Shown: positions 54,633 to 64,000, numbered from the stretch's first letter. The stretch: 64,000 bases of DNA from CAZMZF01 sp964570765 (GCA_964570765.1 CAZMZF010000009.1:1-64000); one strand, 5' to 3'. Numbers and translations: made by a program. The notes: generated by a model not told the origin, from the sequence alone.

Positions 54633-55091
54633 ATGCCTATAAAGCCTGGGGAGAAAGCACCGGATTTTGTATTAAAAGGGCAGGATGATAAAGATTATAA
54701 GTTATCTGATTTTCTGGGTAAGAATATTGTCTTGGCTTTTTATCCGGCGGACTTCAGTCCGGTCTGTTCTGGGGAGCATACCTGTTTTATCAATGATATG
54801 AAAAGGTTTGAGAATTTGAATGCGCAGGTTTTTGGTATAAGCGTGGACAATATCTGGTCTCACAAAGCTTTTGCAGAAAAGCTTCAGCTCAAATATCCAC
54901 TTCTCTCTGATTTCCACCCTAAAGGGGCAGTTGCTTCTAAATATGGATTATACCTGTCCGATCTGGGGATAACCAATCGGGCTACAGTGATAATTGATAA
55001 AGAGGGGGTAGTCAGATACGTTCAGGTTTATGATATACCACAGCAGAGGGAAAATAGTGAGCTTTTAAAGATTTTGGAGAATTTAAAATAA
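54633..55091 (+). CDS. peroxiredoxin, AhpC/TSA family (BCP-like)
   Basis: The 152-residue thiol peroxidase has peroxidatic Cys45 in PADFSPVCSGEHTC and a second Cys at 51, as in atypical 2-Cys BCP proteins. The thioredoxin-like fold is evident from LAFYPADFSP and YPLLSDFHPKGAVASKYGLY. It reduces hydrogen and organic peroxides. It has a GGAGG site and follows wrbA, adding to the stress cluster. Confidence 0.92.
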   Translation: MPIKPGEKAPDFVLKGQDDKDYKLSDFLGKNIVLAFYPADFSPVCSGEHTCFINDMKRFENLNAQVFGISVDNIWSHKAFAEKLQLKYPLLSDFHPKGAVASKYGLYLSDLGITNRATVIIDKEGVVRYVQVYDIPQQRENSELLKILENLK

Positions 55092-55104
55092 GCTATCTAA
55101 AAAG

Positions 55105-55476
55105 TTAACTGAGCAGGCCTCTTAAAAGCTCGTTGATCTGTTGAACTTTGAAGGGCTTTAAAAGAAATCCGTCTGGCTTGGGTTCTTCTTCCGGGTCATA
55201 TTCAGCCTCATAACCGGTTATCAGCACTACTGGCAGTTGAGGGAAACTCTGCTTCACCGCCCTTAAAAGCTCATGCCCATCTATTTTAGGCATCATTAGA
55301 TCAGTTATAACCAGGTCAAAGGTCTCCTTATTTAGAATCGCTAAAGCTTCTTCTCCATCTTGAGCTTTTTGGCTTTTGAGGTCAAAACACTGCAACAGGA
55401 TATCCGAAAGAAGATTAGACATATTAGGGTTATCTTCTACAATGAGGACTTTTTTATTTTTTAAACTATAGCCCAT
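55105..55476 (-). CDS. single-domain response regulator
   Basis: From the ATG at 55476, the protein has about 123 residues and only a receiver domain: acidic pocket VEDNPNMS, phospho-acceptor Asp59 in DLVITDLMMPKIDG, the Thr of VVLITGYEAE and Lys of GFLLKPF. There is no output domain, so it acts through partner proteins. The frame opens at 55533, but the extra residues look non-coding. The sensor kinase is not nearby. It lies convergent with the peroxiredoxin gene, 13 bases away. Confidence 0.9.
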   Translation of the reverse strand: MGYSLKNKKVLIVEDNPNMSNLLSDILLQCFDLKSQKAQDGEEALAILNKETFDLVITDLMMPKIDGHELLRAVKQSFPQLPVVLITGYEAEYDPEEEPKPDGFLLKPFKVQQINELLRGLLS

Positions 55477-55589
55477 ATCATCCAGATCGTTTTTACTTAT
55501 TAATCTTATCGGTTGGAAAAAGATTTTTATCAATAGAAAAGGATAGGTATTAAAAACCTATCCTGTTTTTAGTTAGATCTGTTTTTCTT

Positions 55590-55865
55590 TTACTCGAAAA
55601 GACTTCTTTCTTTTTTCTCTTCTGAGATGATACGGTATAACTCCTTTGTTTCCTCTTTTCTTAAACTTTTGAGAGGAAGTTTTAATACCTCTAATTCAAT
55701 TTTCCTGTTAGTAAAATCTATAATGATTTTCTGCCCCACTTTAACTTCTTTGCCTGGTTTGGCTTTAATCCCATCTACGTAGATCAGCCCTTTATCGCAG
55801 GCCAATTTTGCCTGAGTCCTTCTCTTTAAAAGCCGGGATATGGACAGGAATTGGTCTAAACGCAA
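55590..55865 (-). CDS. S4-domain RNA-binding protein, HslR/RlbA-like
   Basis: The 91-residue protein has an S4 domain: MRLDQFLSISRLLKRRTQAK and GLIYVDGIKAKPGKEVKVGQ, then a basic/acidic tail. Such small proteins bind ribosomal RNA or stalled 50S subunits. It begins seven bases after the stop of the parvulin gene, so is the last gene of the mfd-parvulin operon. Confidence 0.9.
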   Translation of the reverse strand: MRLDQFLSISRLLKRRTQAKLACDKGLIYVDGIKAKPGKEVKVGQKIIIDFTNRKIELEVLKLPLKSLRKEETKELYRIISEEKKERSLFE

Positions 55866-55872
55866 TTCAGGT

Positions 55873-57162
55873 TTAAATCCTCACCTCTACATAAGTTTTG
55901 CTCTTAAGCTCCTCGATCCATTTCAAAATCTCATCGTTTCCTTTTTTCCTTTTTGCCATCTCTTTAATCGTATCGTAATCATCCTCAAGGCTCAAACTTC
56001 TTTTTTCTTTCTTATCCAGGATTTTGAGGATGTGCACACCTTCTTCAGTAAGTACTGGTGAAGTTATCTGGTCAATTTCTGTCTGGGAGATCTTCTCCTT
56101 TAACTCCTCTGGAAGCTGTGCCAACGGAAACCAGCCTATCTCCCCACCTTTTTTCTTGGATTCATCATCCTGAGAATAGTCTTTAACCAGCTGGACAAAA
56201 TCTGCTCCACTTTTCAGTTTTTGATAAAGCGTATCTGCCAGGCTTAAAATCTTTGCAGAATCAACCTGGGATGGTGTTATCTTTATCAGGATATGGCGAA
56301 CATGAATCTCCTCTTCTTTTTTCTCTACCAATTTAATTATATGATAACCCAGGGAGGTCTGAACCAGATCACTTATTTCATCAGTATTAAGAGCAAAAGC
56401 ATTCATTTCAAATTCAGGCAAAATCTCACCTCTTTTTAAAAAGCCTAAATCCCCGCCCTGTTCAGCACTGGGGTCTTCTGAATATCTTTTTGCCAGTTCT
56501 GAGAAATCCTCACCCGCTTTTGCCTTCGCCAAGATCATAGATGCGAAATCTTTCAGCGAGTCCAGAGTTTTCTGGCTTGGCTCTATCTTCAGGAGGATCT
56601 GGCTAAGCTTGGCTGATTCAGGCTGTTCTGGCAGACTATCTTTATAGCTCTGATAGAACTCCTTAACCTCTCTTGAAGAGATATTAGCTTTGGATAACTT
56701 AGAGGAGATGAGTTTATCTCTTAAAATCTGCTCTTTGATCTGTTCCCGGTAATTTCTTTTAAGCTCCGCCTCAGTTAGCCCTTCAGCTTTTAACTCTTTC
56801 TGGAAAGCTTCCTCAGATGAAAACTGACTTTTTATTTTAGATAATTGATCCTCTAAGGTCTGCTCTATCTCCTTTTCATTTATCTTCAACAGGGTATCTT
56901 TTTCTGCCTTAGCCAGCAGGAGACGATCATTTATCATCTGGTCTAAAAGGGTTTTTCTTAGTATATTTAATTTCTCAGGATTTTCTACCTTCTTACCGGT
57001 CTGGGTTAAATAGAATTCGAGCTGAGTCTTAAGCTCCGATTCCAGGATAATGTCTTTGCCCACTATAGCCACGATCTGATCTAAGCTTTCCTGAGCAAAA
57101 ATAATTGAAGGTAAAAAAAGGAAATAAAAAATAACAAGAAGAGAAATTATCCTGGTTTTCAT
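55873..57162 (-). CDS. SurA-like periplasmic peptidyl-prolyl isomerase
   Basis: The 429-residue protein has a signal peptide (to about residue 24, FAQES), a SurA N-domain (DQIVAIVGKDIILESEL) and two parvulin domains (about 185-285 and 285-390; SQILLKIEP ... GGDLGFLKRGEILPEFE, and RHILIKITPSQ ... GGEIGWFPLAQLP). It should help fold outer-membrane proteins. It is the third parvulin-type gene in a row, five bases after the second. Confidence 0.93.
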   Translation of the reverse strand: MKTRIISLLVIFYFLFLPSIIFAQESLDQIVAIVGKDIILESELKTQLEFYLTQTGKKVENPEKLNILRKTLLDQMINDRLLLAKAEKDTLLKINEKEIEQTLEDQLSKIKSQFSSEEAFQKELKAEGLTEAELKRNYREQIKEQILRDKLISSKLSKANISSREVKEFYQSYKDSLPEQPESAKLSQILLKIEPSQKTLDSLKDFASMILAKAKAGEDFSELAKRYSEDPSAEQGGDLGFLKRGEILPEFEMNAFALNTDEISDLVQTSLGYHIIKLVEKKEEEIHVRHILIKITPSQVDSAKILSLADTLYQKLKSGADFVQLVKDYSQDDESKKKGGEIGWFPLAQLPEELKEKISQTEIDQITSPVLTEEGVHILKILDKKEKRSLSLEDDYDTIKEMAKRKKGNDEILKWIEELKSKTYVEVRI

Positions 57163-57166
57163 CTGC

Positions 57167-58027
57167 TTAAAAGGTTTTTTGTTTTGCGGTTAGCGTATCT
57201 TTTGCCCAGTCGTATTTCTCGATCTTAGCTTTACTCTTTAACTCCTCCAAGAGTTTGGTAACCGCCTCGCTCTTTTTTTGTTCGCTCATCTGGGCTATAA
57301 GTCTATCTTTGATCTCTGCAAACTCTCTTAAGCTCCCTTTAGGTTTTCTGTCTGTAACCTTTAAGATATGGTAACCCATTTCGGTTTTAAAAGGGGCGGA
57401 GACTTTCCCGATCTGAAGTTCAGATACCACGTTAGCTATAACCGGAGGCATACTGGAGAGGTTAAAATATCCGATATCTCCTCCTGAATTTCTGGTCTGT
57501 GAATCAAGGGACAATTCCTGAGTCAGGAGCTTGAAATCCTCCCCCTTTTTTATCCGGTCAAAAGCGTTTTCCGCCTGAGCTTGAGTGGAAAAAAGGATGT
57601 GGCTTGCTCTGATTTCATCCTGATCCCTTTTGAAAAAGTCCCTGTTCTGCTCATAAAATTTTTTAGCTTCTTCTTCTGAGACCTGGATCTGCTTGATAGA
57701 CTGATCTTTTAACAAACTAAGAACCAACACATCCTTGACTGCCTGTTCGATCCTGATCTTCACCTCCGGGCTCTTATCCAATCCCCTCTTCTTTGCTTCC
57801 TGATACAAAAGCTCATTTTCAATCCAGCGATTCAAATAGTCCAATTTTGCCTTCTGGGGGATGCTATCCTCAAAAGCTAAGGAAAGCTCAGAGTTTATAG
57901 CCTCTTCGGTTAATTTCTGACCATTAACCTCAACCAGCGCCTTCCCTTTATGTTCTAATTTTGAGCTCTTACAGTTAAAAGAAAGTATCAGACTAAAGAA
58001 TAATAAAAAGAACGTAACCTTTTTCAC
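57167..58027 (-). CDS. parvulin-type peptidyl-prolyl isomerase lipoprotein
   Basis: The 286-residue protein has a lipoprotein signal (LILSFNCKSS, Cys about residue 19) and one parvulin domain (about 140-230; RASHILFSTQAQAENAF, GGDIGYFNLSSMPP, MGYHILKVTDRKPKGSL). It starts with GTG, overlapping the TGA of the gene before it by four bases. It resembles PrsA-like foldases anchored to the membrane. Confidence 0.9.
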   Translation of the reverse strand: MKKVTFFLLFFSLILSFNCKSSKLEHKGKALVEVNGQKLTEEAINSELSLAFEDSIPQKAKLDYLNRWIENELLYQEAKKRGLDKSPEVKIRIEQAVKDVLVLSLLKDQSIKQIQVSEEEAKKFYEQNRDFFKRDQDEIRASHILFSTQAQAENAFDRIKKGEDFKLLTQELSLDSQTRNSGGDIGYFNLSSMPPVIANVVSELQIGKVSAPFKTEMGYHILKVTDRKPKGSLREFAEIKDRLIAQMSEQKKSEAVTKLLEELKSKAKIEKYDWAKDTLTAKQKTF

Positions 58028-59778
58028 ATTTTCTCCTGGGGTGGAAGTTCCTTTTGAACTATCCCAAAAGCCTCCTGCAGGGCCGGTTCGTTGATTTTGA
58101 TCTCGGTTTTCGCACGGGCCTCATCCACCCACTTTCGAGAAACGCTATTTTTTTTCTCGTAGGTAACTGCATTTCGCACCACAGGTTCTACCTCTGCTAA
58201 GGTTTTCTGTTTCTGCTCCGTTTTTTCTAAAAGCTTTATGACCGAATATCCTTCGCCCACCGGACTCTGTAAAAGATGAATAGGACCTCCGATCTCGTTC
58301 TTCTTGAGCTTGAAGGCTGCATCGAAAAGCTCTGGATAATTGCTTTTCATAATTCTGCCCAGGTCTCCTCCATTTCCCTTAGCATAGGTGCGGATCGTCT
58401 TCTCTTCAGCCAGCTTTTTGAAATCAGCACCGGCGCGAAGCTGTTTGAGAACTTGCTTGGCTTCCTCCTCGGTTTTGACCATAATCTCTAAGACATGTAC
58501 CTGAGCTAGAGTAATATATTTCTCCTTATTTATTTGATAGAAATTCTCCAGATCGGCTGAATCTACAGCTAAATCTTTCCAGATAATCTCACTCCGGTAT
58601 TTATCCGCAATCATCGCCTCTTTAGAGAGAGTAAGTTTATCCTTATATTCCTTGCTCTGGTCGATCTTTTTCTTAAGGGCTAACTTTTTTAATATCTCTG
58701 GAGCTAAAAGATAATTGAAAACCAAACCTTTGATATTTTCCTCATCATTTAAAGCTGGTCTCTGGAAAGAGGGCCAGCGGTTATAGAAGGGAAGGAACTC
58801 TGATACCTTTAACTCCCCTCCCTTATATCTAATAACTGGTAAGGATTTCTCCTCTTCGGTGAGTTGAGTAAGGTCTAAGTTTAAACCCTGCATTGGTGAT
58901 TTAAGAGTATCTGTAACAGCTAAAGCTTTGGTCTTTTCCTCTAACATCTTTATAGTGGAGCTAACCATCTTAAGGTCCGATTGCTCCATTAAATTGACCA
59001 TATAGTTTATCCCGATCTCCTGCTGATTCATCGTCTGCAAACTCGTCTTCAGATTTTCCTTTTCTTCCTCAAAGCTTCTCTGGGTTTCCTTCTTTCTTTC
59101 ATCCAATTTGATTATATGCCAGCCTGCCAGGGTCTTGACCGGGCGGGAGAACTCCTGGGGCTTTAATTTGAAGGCTACTTCCTTAAATGAAGCTGCACCT
59201 GCCATACCGCGCCAGCTGATGAAACCCAGGTCTCCTCCCCTATCTTTAGTTCGTGTATCGATTGATTTCTCCTTTGCCAGGGTATCGAAATCTGCTCCTT
59301 TCTTAAGATCGCGGTAGATCTGATCTGCTTCCTTTTTGGTCTTTATCAATATATGTCTTACCTTGATACTCTCACCTAATTTTTTATAGAAATCAGCCAT
59401 GTCCTTATCGGTAACTTTGACTTTGCTCAAAACCTCTCTGCGGAAAAGCTCATTCATCAAAAGTTTCTCCTTTTCCGGTTCGAGCCGGCCTTCAATTTGA
59501 GGATCTTTATCAAAACCTTTCTCATAAGCTGCCTGAACCAGAAGCCGGCTATCGATTTTCTGGTCTAAAAACTCTTTAAACTGGTCATATAGAGGAAGGT
59601 CGGACATTATTTGTATCTGGACATTTTTCTTCATTTCTATATAATCTCCGGCCAGCCCTCCCACAGTTATTTTATCCTTTCCTATCTGTGCGACTATCTT
59701 ACTTTGTTTTGAAGCGCAGCCGGTTATCCAAACCAGGCTAAGTGCCAACACTGCCAAGATTACAGCTACTCTTTTCAC
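58024..59778 (-). CDS. parvulin-type peptidyl-prolyl isomerase lipoprotein with two rotamase domains
   Basis: The 584-residue protein has lipobox ITGCAS (Cys about residue 21) and an N-terminal chaperone-like region. The first parvulin domain (about 135-230) shows VRHILIKTKKEA and GGDLGFISWRGMAGAA; the second (about 420-525) shows VHVLEIMVKTEEEAKQ and GGDLGRIMKSNYPELF. It starts with GTG, placed well by AAGGAGG. It is the first of three adjacent foldase genes, 57 bases downstream of mfd. Confidence 0.9.
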   Translation of the reverse strand: MKRVAVILAVLALSLVWITGCASKQSKIVAQIGKDKITVGGLAGDYIEMKKNVQIQIMSDLPLYDQFKEFLDQKIDSRLLVQAAYEKGFDKDPQIEGRLEPEKEKLLMNELFRREVLSKVKVTDKDMADFYKKLGESIKVRHILIKTKKEADQIYRDLKKGADFDTLAKEKSIDTRTKDRGGDLGFISWRGMAGAASFKEVAFKLKPQEFSRPVKTLAGWHIIKLDERKKETQRSFEEEKENLKTSLQTMNQQEIGINYMVNLMEQSDLKMVSSTIKMLEEKTKALAVTDTLKSPMQGLNLDLTQLTEEEKSLPVIRYKGGELKVSEFLPFYNRWPSFQRPALNDEENIKGLVFNYLLAPEILKKLALKKKIDQSKEYKDKLTLSKEAMIADKYRSEIIWKDLAVDSADLENFYQINKEKYITLAQVHVLEIMVKTEEEAKQVLKQLRAGADFKKLAEEKTIRTYAKGNGGDLGRIMKSNYPELFDAAFKLKKNEIGGPIHLLQSPVGEGYSVIKLLEKTEQKQKTLAEVEPVVRNAVTYEKKNSVSRKWVDEARAKTEIKINEPALQEAFGIVQKELPPQEKM

Positions 59779-59835
59779 CTCTACCTCCTTAATTAGGGTT
59801 TAGTTCAAATACTCAATTTTTAAATATAAATCATT

Positions 59836-62800
59836 CTATAATTTTAGCAAGAGTTTTTTCAACTCTTCCAGTCGATTTTTTACACCCTTTAAGTCTATTT
59901 CTATTTTGAAATTTCCAACAACGGAAAACTCCAAAGGGAAATCAATTGTCTCCCGGTATTTTTTTATCTCTTCTTTTCCAGTTTTTTTACTCAGACTGAA
60001 CTCAAGTTTCACCCTTACCCCCTTAAGTGTAAGCTTAGACACCTCTTTTTCCTGACAAATGAGCTTAAGCTCAGCTACTTTTAAAAGCTCCTCTGCCTCC
60101 CGGGGAAGGAGCCCGAATCTATCCCTTAACTCCACCTGCAAGTCCTTTATTTGCTCTTCTCTTTTTATCTCTGAGAGCTTTTTATAGATTTCCATCCTCT
60201 GTTGTCCATCTTCTATATAATCTGATGGAAGGTAAAGGTCTGAATCTATCTCCAATTTCACCTCTGGTAATTTTTTTATCTCTTCCCCTTTTAGCTCTCT
60301 TACTGCTTCCTCTAAAAGCTGGCAATAGAGGTCAAAACCGATCTCCTCTATAAAACCATGTTGTTGAGGTCCCAAGATATTTCCTGCACCCCTGATCTCT
60401 AAATCCCTTAAGGCTAAATAGAAGCCTGAGCCTAATTCGGTATATTGTTGAATTGCTCTTATCCTTTTAAGGGCTGGAGGGTTTAAATTCTCGAAAGGGG
60501 GGACTAAAAGATAAGCATAAGCTTTATGGTTAGACCTTCCTACCCTACCCCTTAGCTGATAGAGCTGTGCCAGACCAAATCTATCTGCCCGGTTGATTAT
60601 AATAGTATTGACATTAGGTATATCCAGACCGGATTCAATTATATTGCTACACAGAAGGCAGTCATATTTTCCATCCAGGAATGAAAGCATAATCTTCTCC
60701 AGAACCTTTTCCTCCATCTGACCATGAGCTATTCCCAACCTCAACTCTGGAAGTAGTTTTTTTAAAAAATTGTACATAGAGCCTATAGATTCTACCCGGT
60801 TATGCACAAAATAGACCTGTCCACCCCGGTCCACTTCTCTTAAGGTTGCCTCAGCTATTAATTCCTTATCGAAATCAGAGATTATAGTCTGGATAGGTAG
60901 ACGATCCTTAGGAGGGGTATTGATAATGGACATATCTTTAGCCCCTAACAAGGAAAGCTGAAGCGTCCTGGGGATGGGTGTGGCAGTTAAGGTCAAGCAA
61001 TCCACGGTGCTTTTGACTTTTTTCAGCTTCTCTTTGTGAGCTACTCCAAACCTTTGTTCTTCATCGATTATTAGAAGCCCCAAGTCTTTAAACTTAATAT
61101 CTTTTTGGAGTAATCTGTGAGTCCCAATTACTATATCGATTTTACCCTGTTCTAAGGATTTTATTATCTCCTTTTGCTCTTTTGAAGATTTGAAACGGGA
61201 GAGGACTTCGATTTGAACTGGATAATCTTTTAACCTTTCGGAAAAGGTAGTATGGTGCTGTTGAGCTAAAATTGTTGTGGGGACCAAAACTGCTACTTGC
61301 TTCCCATCCATAACAGATTTAAAAGCAGCTCTCACAGCTACCTCAGTTTTACCATAACCCACATCTCCACACACCAGCCGATCCATAGGTATAGATTTCT
61401 CCATATCTATTTTAATAGATTCAATCGCTTCAAACTGGTCTGGAGTCTCCTCATAGATAAAGGCGGACTCAAGCTCTTTCTGCCAGGGTGTATCTGCAGA
61501 AAAAGGAAATCCAGGTTTTGCCTTTCTCTCAGCATAAAGTTGAATCAGTTCCTCAGCCATCTCTTTTAAAGCCTTTTTAGTCTTCTCCTTGGTCTTTTCC
61601 CACAAAGGTGAGCCTAACCTGGAAAGATTTGGTTCTCCATTTTTCCCTATATATTTCTGGATTCGGTTGAATTCCTCTACCGGCACATATAACTTATCCT
61701 CATCCTTATATAAGAGGAGCAGGCAGTCTCTTTTTCTACCATCTATCAAAAGATTTTGCAGGCCGGAATATCTCCCTATCCCGAAATCGGCATGCACTAC
61801 AAAATCACCTGAGGAAAGGCCAGCATAAGTAGATAGAGGTAACCCCTCTTTAAATCTCCTCTTCCTTCTTCTCCTGAAATAACGACTGAAGATCTGGTGC
61901 TCTGGCAGAATAACTAATTCCAACTCCGGATAGATAAAGCCAGAGCTCAGGTTGCCTAATAAAAAGACAACCTTTTCAACCTCTTTTTCTAAGAGCTCCT
62001 CCAGTCTTTCCTTTTGGCCTAAATTCTCACAGGAGATATAGACTTTTCTCCCCTTTTTTTCTTCTTCTTTCAGAGTTTTCTTAAGCAGGTTAAAATTGGA
62101 GACAGCGCTTTCCGGCTCACACATACCCAGATTAAAATCTAAGTTTTCCTTTCTCAAATAGAAACTTTTCAAAACCTGAAAACTTTCAATCTTCCTCTCA
62201 AAGGAGTCGCCATCCCTGAAAAGAAAAGATGGTTGAGGGACTAACTCCTTTTTCAGGCTTGCCTCTTCATATCTTCTCTGAGCTTCTTCCCGGATATAAT
62301 CTATCTCCTTTCGGATAAGCTCTGGCTCATCCATAAAGACTAAACTCTCTTCAGGGAGGTAATCAAAAAGCTCGCCCTGGGGTAATTCTAAAAGAGGTGC
62401 CATCCATTCTAAACCCGGGATCTCCTGATAAAAATTTATTCTTCCTCTTAATCTTTGCGCCTCTTTTTCCTCTATCCTGCCAAGATATTTCTCTAATTCC
62501 TCATCTTTAAGGTGAAACTCCCTTTTAGGAAGAAGGATTATTTCATCTCTTTTGATAATCGTCCTCTGGTTAAAAACGGAAAACTCCCTTATCGATTCGA
62601 TTTTATCCCCGAAGAACTCTATCCTTAAAGGGTTCTCTGAAGTATAAGGGAAAAGGTCCAAAATCCCGCCCCTCTGGCTGTAAGTTCCTACCTCTTCCAC
62701 CTGAGGAAATCTTTTAAATCCTAATTCTGATATTTTCAGGATAAGGTTTTCTAATTCCAGCTCATCTCCGGTTTGCAGCTGGATGGTTTTGTTTTTCAAC

Positions 62801-63207
62801 TCATCCCGGGGAATAGTCTTTTCAATAATTGCACGGATATGGGTTACAACTACGTTTTTTTTGCGGAACAGGAGGTTATGTAGACAGGAAAGCCTGGCAC
62901 CCAAGACCTCTGAATGAGGAACTTGAAGCTCGTAGGGCAAAATCTCCCAGCTGGGGAAAAACAAAACTTCCCCTTCGCCCGAAAAAGATTGCAAGTCCTC
63001 AAATAACTTTATGGCCTCTTCTGGATGATAGGTTAGAATAAGAATTGGAAGTCGAAGTCTTTTCTCTAAATAAGCTAAAAGGAACGATTTTCCAGAACCT
63101 ACCAGTCCGGATAAAGTAAGGTCCTTTTCACCTTCTGCAATTTTTTCGACCAGGATAGAGAAACTTTTTGATCTATGAGCCTGATCCAGTAATATAGATA
63201 ATGACAT
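59836..63207 (-). CDS. mfd: transcription-repair coupling factor
   Basis: This 1123-residue translocase removes stalled RNA polymerase and brings in UvrA. It has the UvrB-like N-terminal region, an RNA-polymerase-binding CarD-like domain (SGDFVVHADFGIGRYSGLQNL near residue 470, split), and the translocase with Walker A VCGDVGYGKTEVAVRAAF, Walker B IIDEEQRFG, SATPIPRTL-like LTATPIPRTLQLS and QLRGRVGRSNHKAYAYLL. The TRCF C-terminal domain is present (LPSDYIEDGQQRMEIYKK). Length fits the family. It heads the operon with the foldase genes. Confidence 0.97.
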   Translation of the reverse strand: MSLSILLDQAHRSKSFSILVEKIAEGEKDLTLSGLVGSGKSFLLAYLEKRLRLPILILTYHPEEAIKLFEDLQSFSGEGEVLFFPSWEILPYELQVPHSEVLGARLSCLHNLLFRKKNVVVTHIRAIIEKTIPRDELKNKTIQLQTGDELELENLILKISELGFKRFPQVEEVGTYSQRGGILDLFPYTSENPLRIEFFGDKIESIREFSVFNQRTIIKRDEIILLPKREFHLKDEELEKYLGRIEEKEAQRLRGRINFYQEIPGLEWMAPLLELPQGELFDYLPEESLVFMDEPELIRKEIDYIREEAQRRYEEASLKKELVPQPSFLFRDGDSFERKIESFQVLKSFYLRKENLDFNLGMCEPESAVSNFNLLKKTLKEEEKKGRKVYISCENLGQKERLEELLEKEVEKVVFLLGNLSSGFIYPELELVILPEHQIFSRYFRRRRKRRFKEGLPLSTYAGLSSGDFVVHADFGIGRYSGLQNLLIDGRKRDCLLLLYKDEDKLYVPVEEFNRIQKYIGKNGEPNLSRLGSPLWEKTKEKTKKALKEMAEELIQLYAERKAKPGFPFSADTPWQKELESAFIYEETPDQFEAIESIKIDMEKSIPMDRLVCGDVGYGKTEVAVRAAFKSVMDGKQVAVLVPTTILAQQHHTTFSERLKDYPVQIEVLSRFKSSKEQKEIIKSLEQGKIDIVIGTHRLLQKDIKFKDLGLLIIDEEQRFGVAHKEKLKKVKSTVDCLTLTATPIPRTLQLSLLGAKDMSIINTPPKDRLPIQTIISDFDKELIAEATLREVDRGGQVYFVHNRVESIGSMYNFLKKLLPELRLGIAHGQMEEKVLEKIMLSFLDGKYDCLLCSNIIESGLDIPNVNTIIINRADRFGLAQLYQLRGRVGRSNHKAYAYLLVPPFENLNPPALKRIRAIQQYTELGSGFYLALRDLEIRGAGNILGPQQHGFIEEIGFDLYCQLLEEAVRELKGEEIKKLPEVKLEIDSDLYLPSDYIEDGQQRMEIYKKLSEIKREEQIKDLQVELRDRFGLLPREAEELLKVAELKLICQEKEVSKLTLKGVRVKLEFSLSKKTGKEEIKKYRETIDFPLEFSVVGNFKIEIDLKGVKNRLEELKKLLLKL

Positions 63208-63281
63208 CTCTTATTCTCTTTCTAAAACCTATTAATTAAAAACGATAATTTTAAAGAAAAAATTGGAGAGAAAATGCCCCT

Positions 63282-64000
63282 TTAGCTCACCTTCTTAGCT
63301 AAGATTATCATTCGGGGGCTTTGTATGGTATAATCCTTTAATTCATAATCACCAAAAACCTGCTCGGTTATAAAACCTGATTTTTTCAATTTAAAGATCA
63401 TCTCGGTGAGAGTGTAAGCTCGGAAGGAGAAGAAATATTCTCTTTTGGGTTGATTTTCGAAAAGGAGGGTACGGGTAGTTTCAACTCGACTGGTAAAAGG
63501 GTCGAAGATGGACTCGTCTAACATGAAAAACCCCTCTCGAGGGTACCACATTCTCCTCTGAAAATTCTTTAACAGAAATTCTCGATTGGCAGTATCTATA
63601 AGGAATAACCCCTTTTCTATTAAAGCCCGATTGATCCCCTTTAAAACCTGTAAGTCTTCTTTTTCGTCCTGGAAATAACCAAAAGATGTATACAGATTTA
63701 CAACCGCATCGAATTCTGATTTGAGAGGGATTTTCCTCATATCCCCTTGCACAAGCTTCACCTTTAGGTTAAGCCTATGAGCTTCTCTTCTTGCTCTATC
63801 CAGAAAGTAGGAAGAGAGGTCGTATCCCGTAACCTGAAAGCCTCTTCGGGCAAATTCCAAACAGTGTCTCCCATATCCACAGCATAAGTCTAAAATCTTC
63901 TTTTTAGGCTTAAGCCCCAATATCTTTATCACCCCGTCTACTTCCCTGGAGGCTGAAGCATCTAAGGGAGCATAAGCCTTGGGATAGTATTCGTCGAAAA
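63282..64000 (-). CDS. class I SAM-dependent methyltransferase, partial at window edge
   Basis: The frame stays open to the window edge (at least 239 codons), so the start lies outside; a GTG at 63932 is internal. Upstream residues (FDEYYPKAYAPLDASASREV) match the usual lead-in of these enzymes. The SAM motif is KKILDLCCGYGRHCLEFARRG, split near the GTG, followed by FDAVVNLYTSFGYFQ. The substrate is unknown. Its C-terminal end lies 74 bases from mfd and it points in the same direction. Confidence 0.85.
   Translation of the reverse strand, partial: FDEYYPKAYAPLDASASREVDGVIKILGLKPKKKILDLCCGYGRHCLEFARRGFQVTGYDLSSYFLDRARREAHRLNLKVKLVQGDMRKIPLKSEFDAVVNLYTSFGYFQDEKEDLQVLKGINRALIEKGLFLIDTANREFLLKNFQRRMWYPREGFFMLDESIFDPFTSRVETTRTLLFENQPKREYFFSFRAYTLTEMIFKLKKSGFITEQVFGDYELKDYTIQSPRMIILAKKVS

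Noticed and set aside
1..64000. CRISPR arrays, insertion sequences with transposase, integrases, rRNA
   Set aside because: No regularly spaced direct repeats, transposase or recombinase motifs or rRNA-like sequence were seen.

Overview
The window looks like a chromosomal segment of an uncultured, Gram-negative-type (diderm) bacterium. An OmpA-like protein, an RND efflux pair, several lipoproteins and a predicted outer-membrane barrel point to two membranes. The secreted proteins are unusual. Several end in paired dockerin-like repeats of the form SDVVYLINYLFKGGP, and two end in a Por/FlgD-like sorting domain (YPNPFN ... KKMVLLK). In my recollection this combination is typical of FCB-type candidate phyla such as Zixibacteria; that placement is inference, not something the sequence proves.

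Layout. 0-5 kb: an M16 peptidase pair (one zinc-binding, one not) and a secreted papain-like protease with dockerin repeats. 5.4-7.5 kb: the tmRNA gene (ssrA), followed by a 1.68-kb insertion holding one ATPase gene and ended by a second copy of the ssrA 3' end. 7.6-11.3 kb: a WbpB-like sugar dehydrogenase, a secreted beta-helix protein and MtgA. 11.4-20.8 kb: a cluster of secreted dockerin/cohesin-like proteins, one of them broken by two in-frame stops. 20.8-29.3 kb: QmcA/NfeD, a nucleotidyltransferase, a MarR-GNAT / S41 protease / retropepsin operon, and PruA. 29.3-37.2 kb: an accessory stretch with three envelope genes flanked by a 306-bp direct repeat copied from pruA, an MtfA-like peptidase, and two genes each followed by an attC-like hairpin. 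37.3-41.5 kb: an RND efflux adaptor and pump. 41.8-46.6 kb: an AT-rich, tightly overlapping four-gene operon (DNA methyltransferase, phosphoribosyltransferase-like protein, ORC/Cdc6-like ATPase, Rossmann protein with a CARF-like GTKPMALG loop). This is the best candidate for an undescribed defence or conflict system. 46.7-50 kb: an OmpA-like protein, a DinB-like protein and tRNA-Asp and tRNA-Val. 50-55 kb: NAD synthase, formate-THF ligase, a ferritin-like protein, WrbA and a peroxiredoxin. 55-64 kb: a response regulator, an S4 RNA-binding protein, three parvulin-type foldases, Mfd and a partial methyltransferase.

Many intergenic spaces carry short, nearly perfect palindromes of a few related types (for example GTAGGGG...CCCCTAC and GGTTCGAT..ATCGAACC). 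Some double as terminators. Several weak tRNA-like remnants lie in the accessory part (27-48 kb), which together with the duplication, the attC-like sites and the AT-rich operon suggests repeated insertion there. No CRISPR array, transposase, integrase or rRNA gene was seen.
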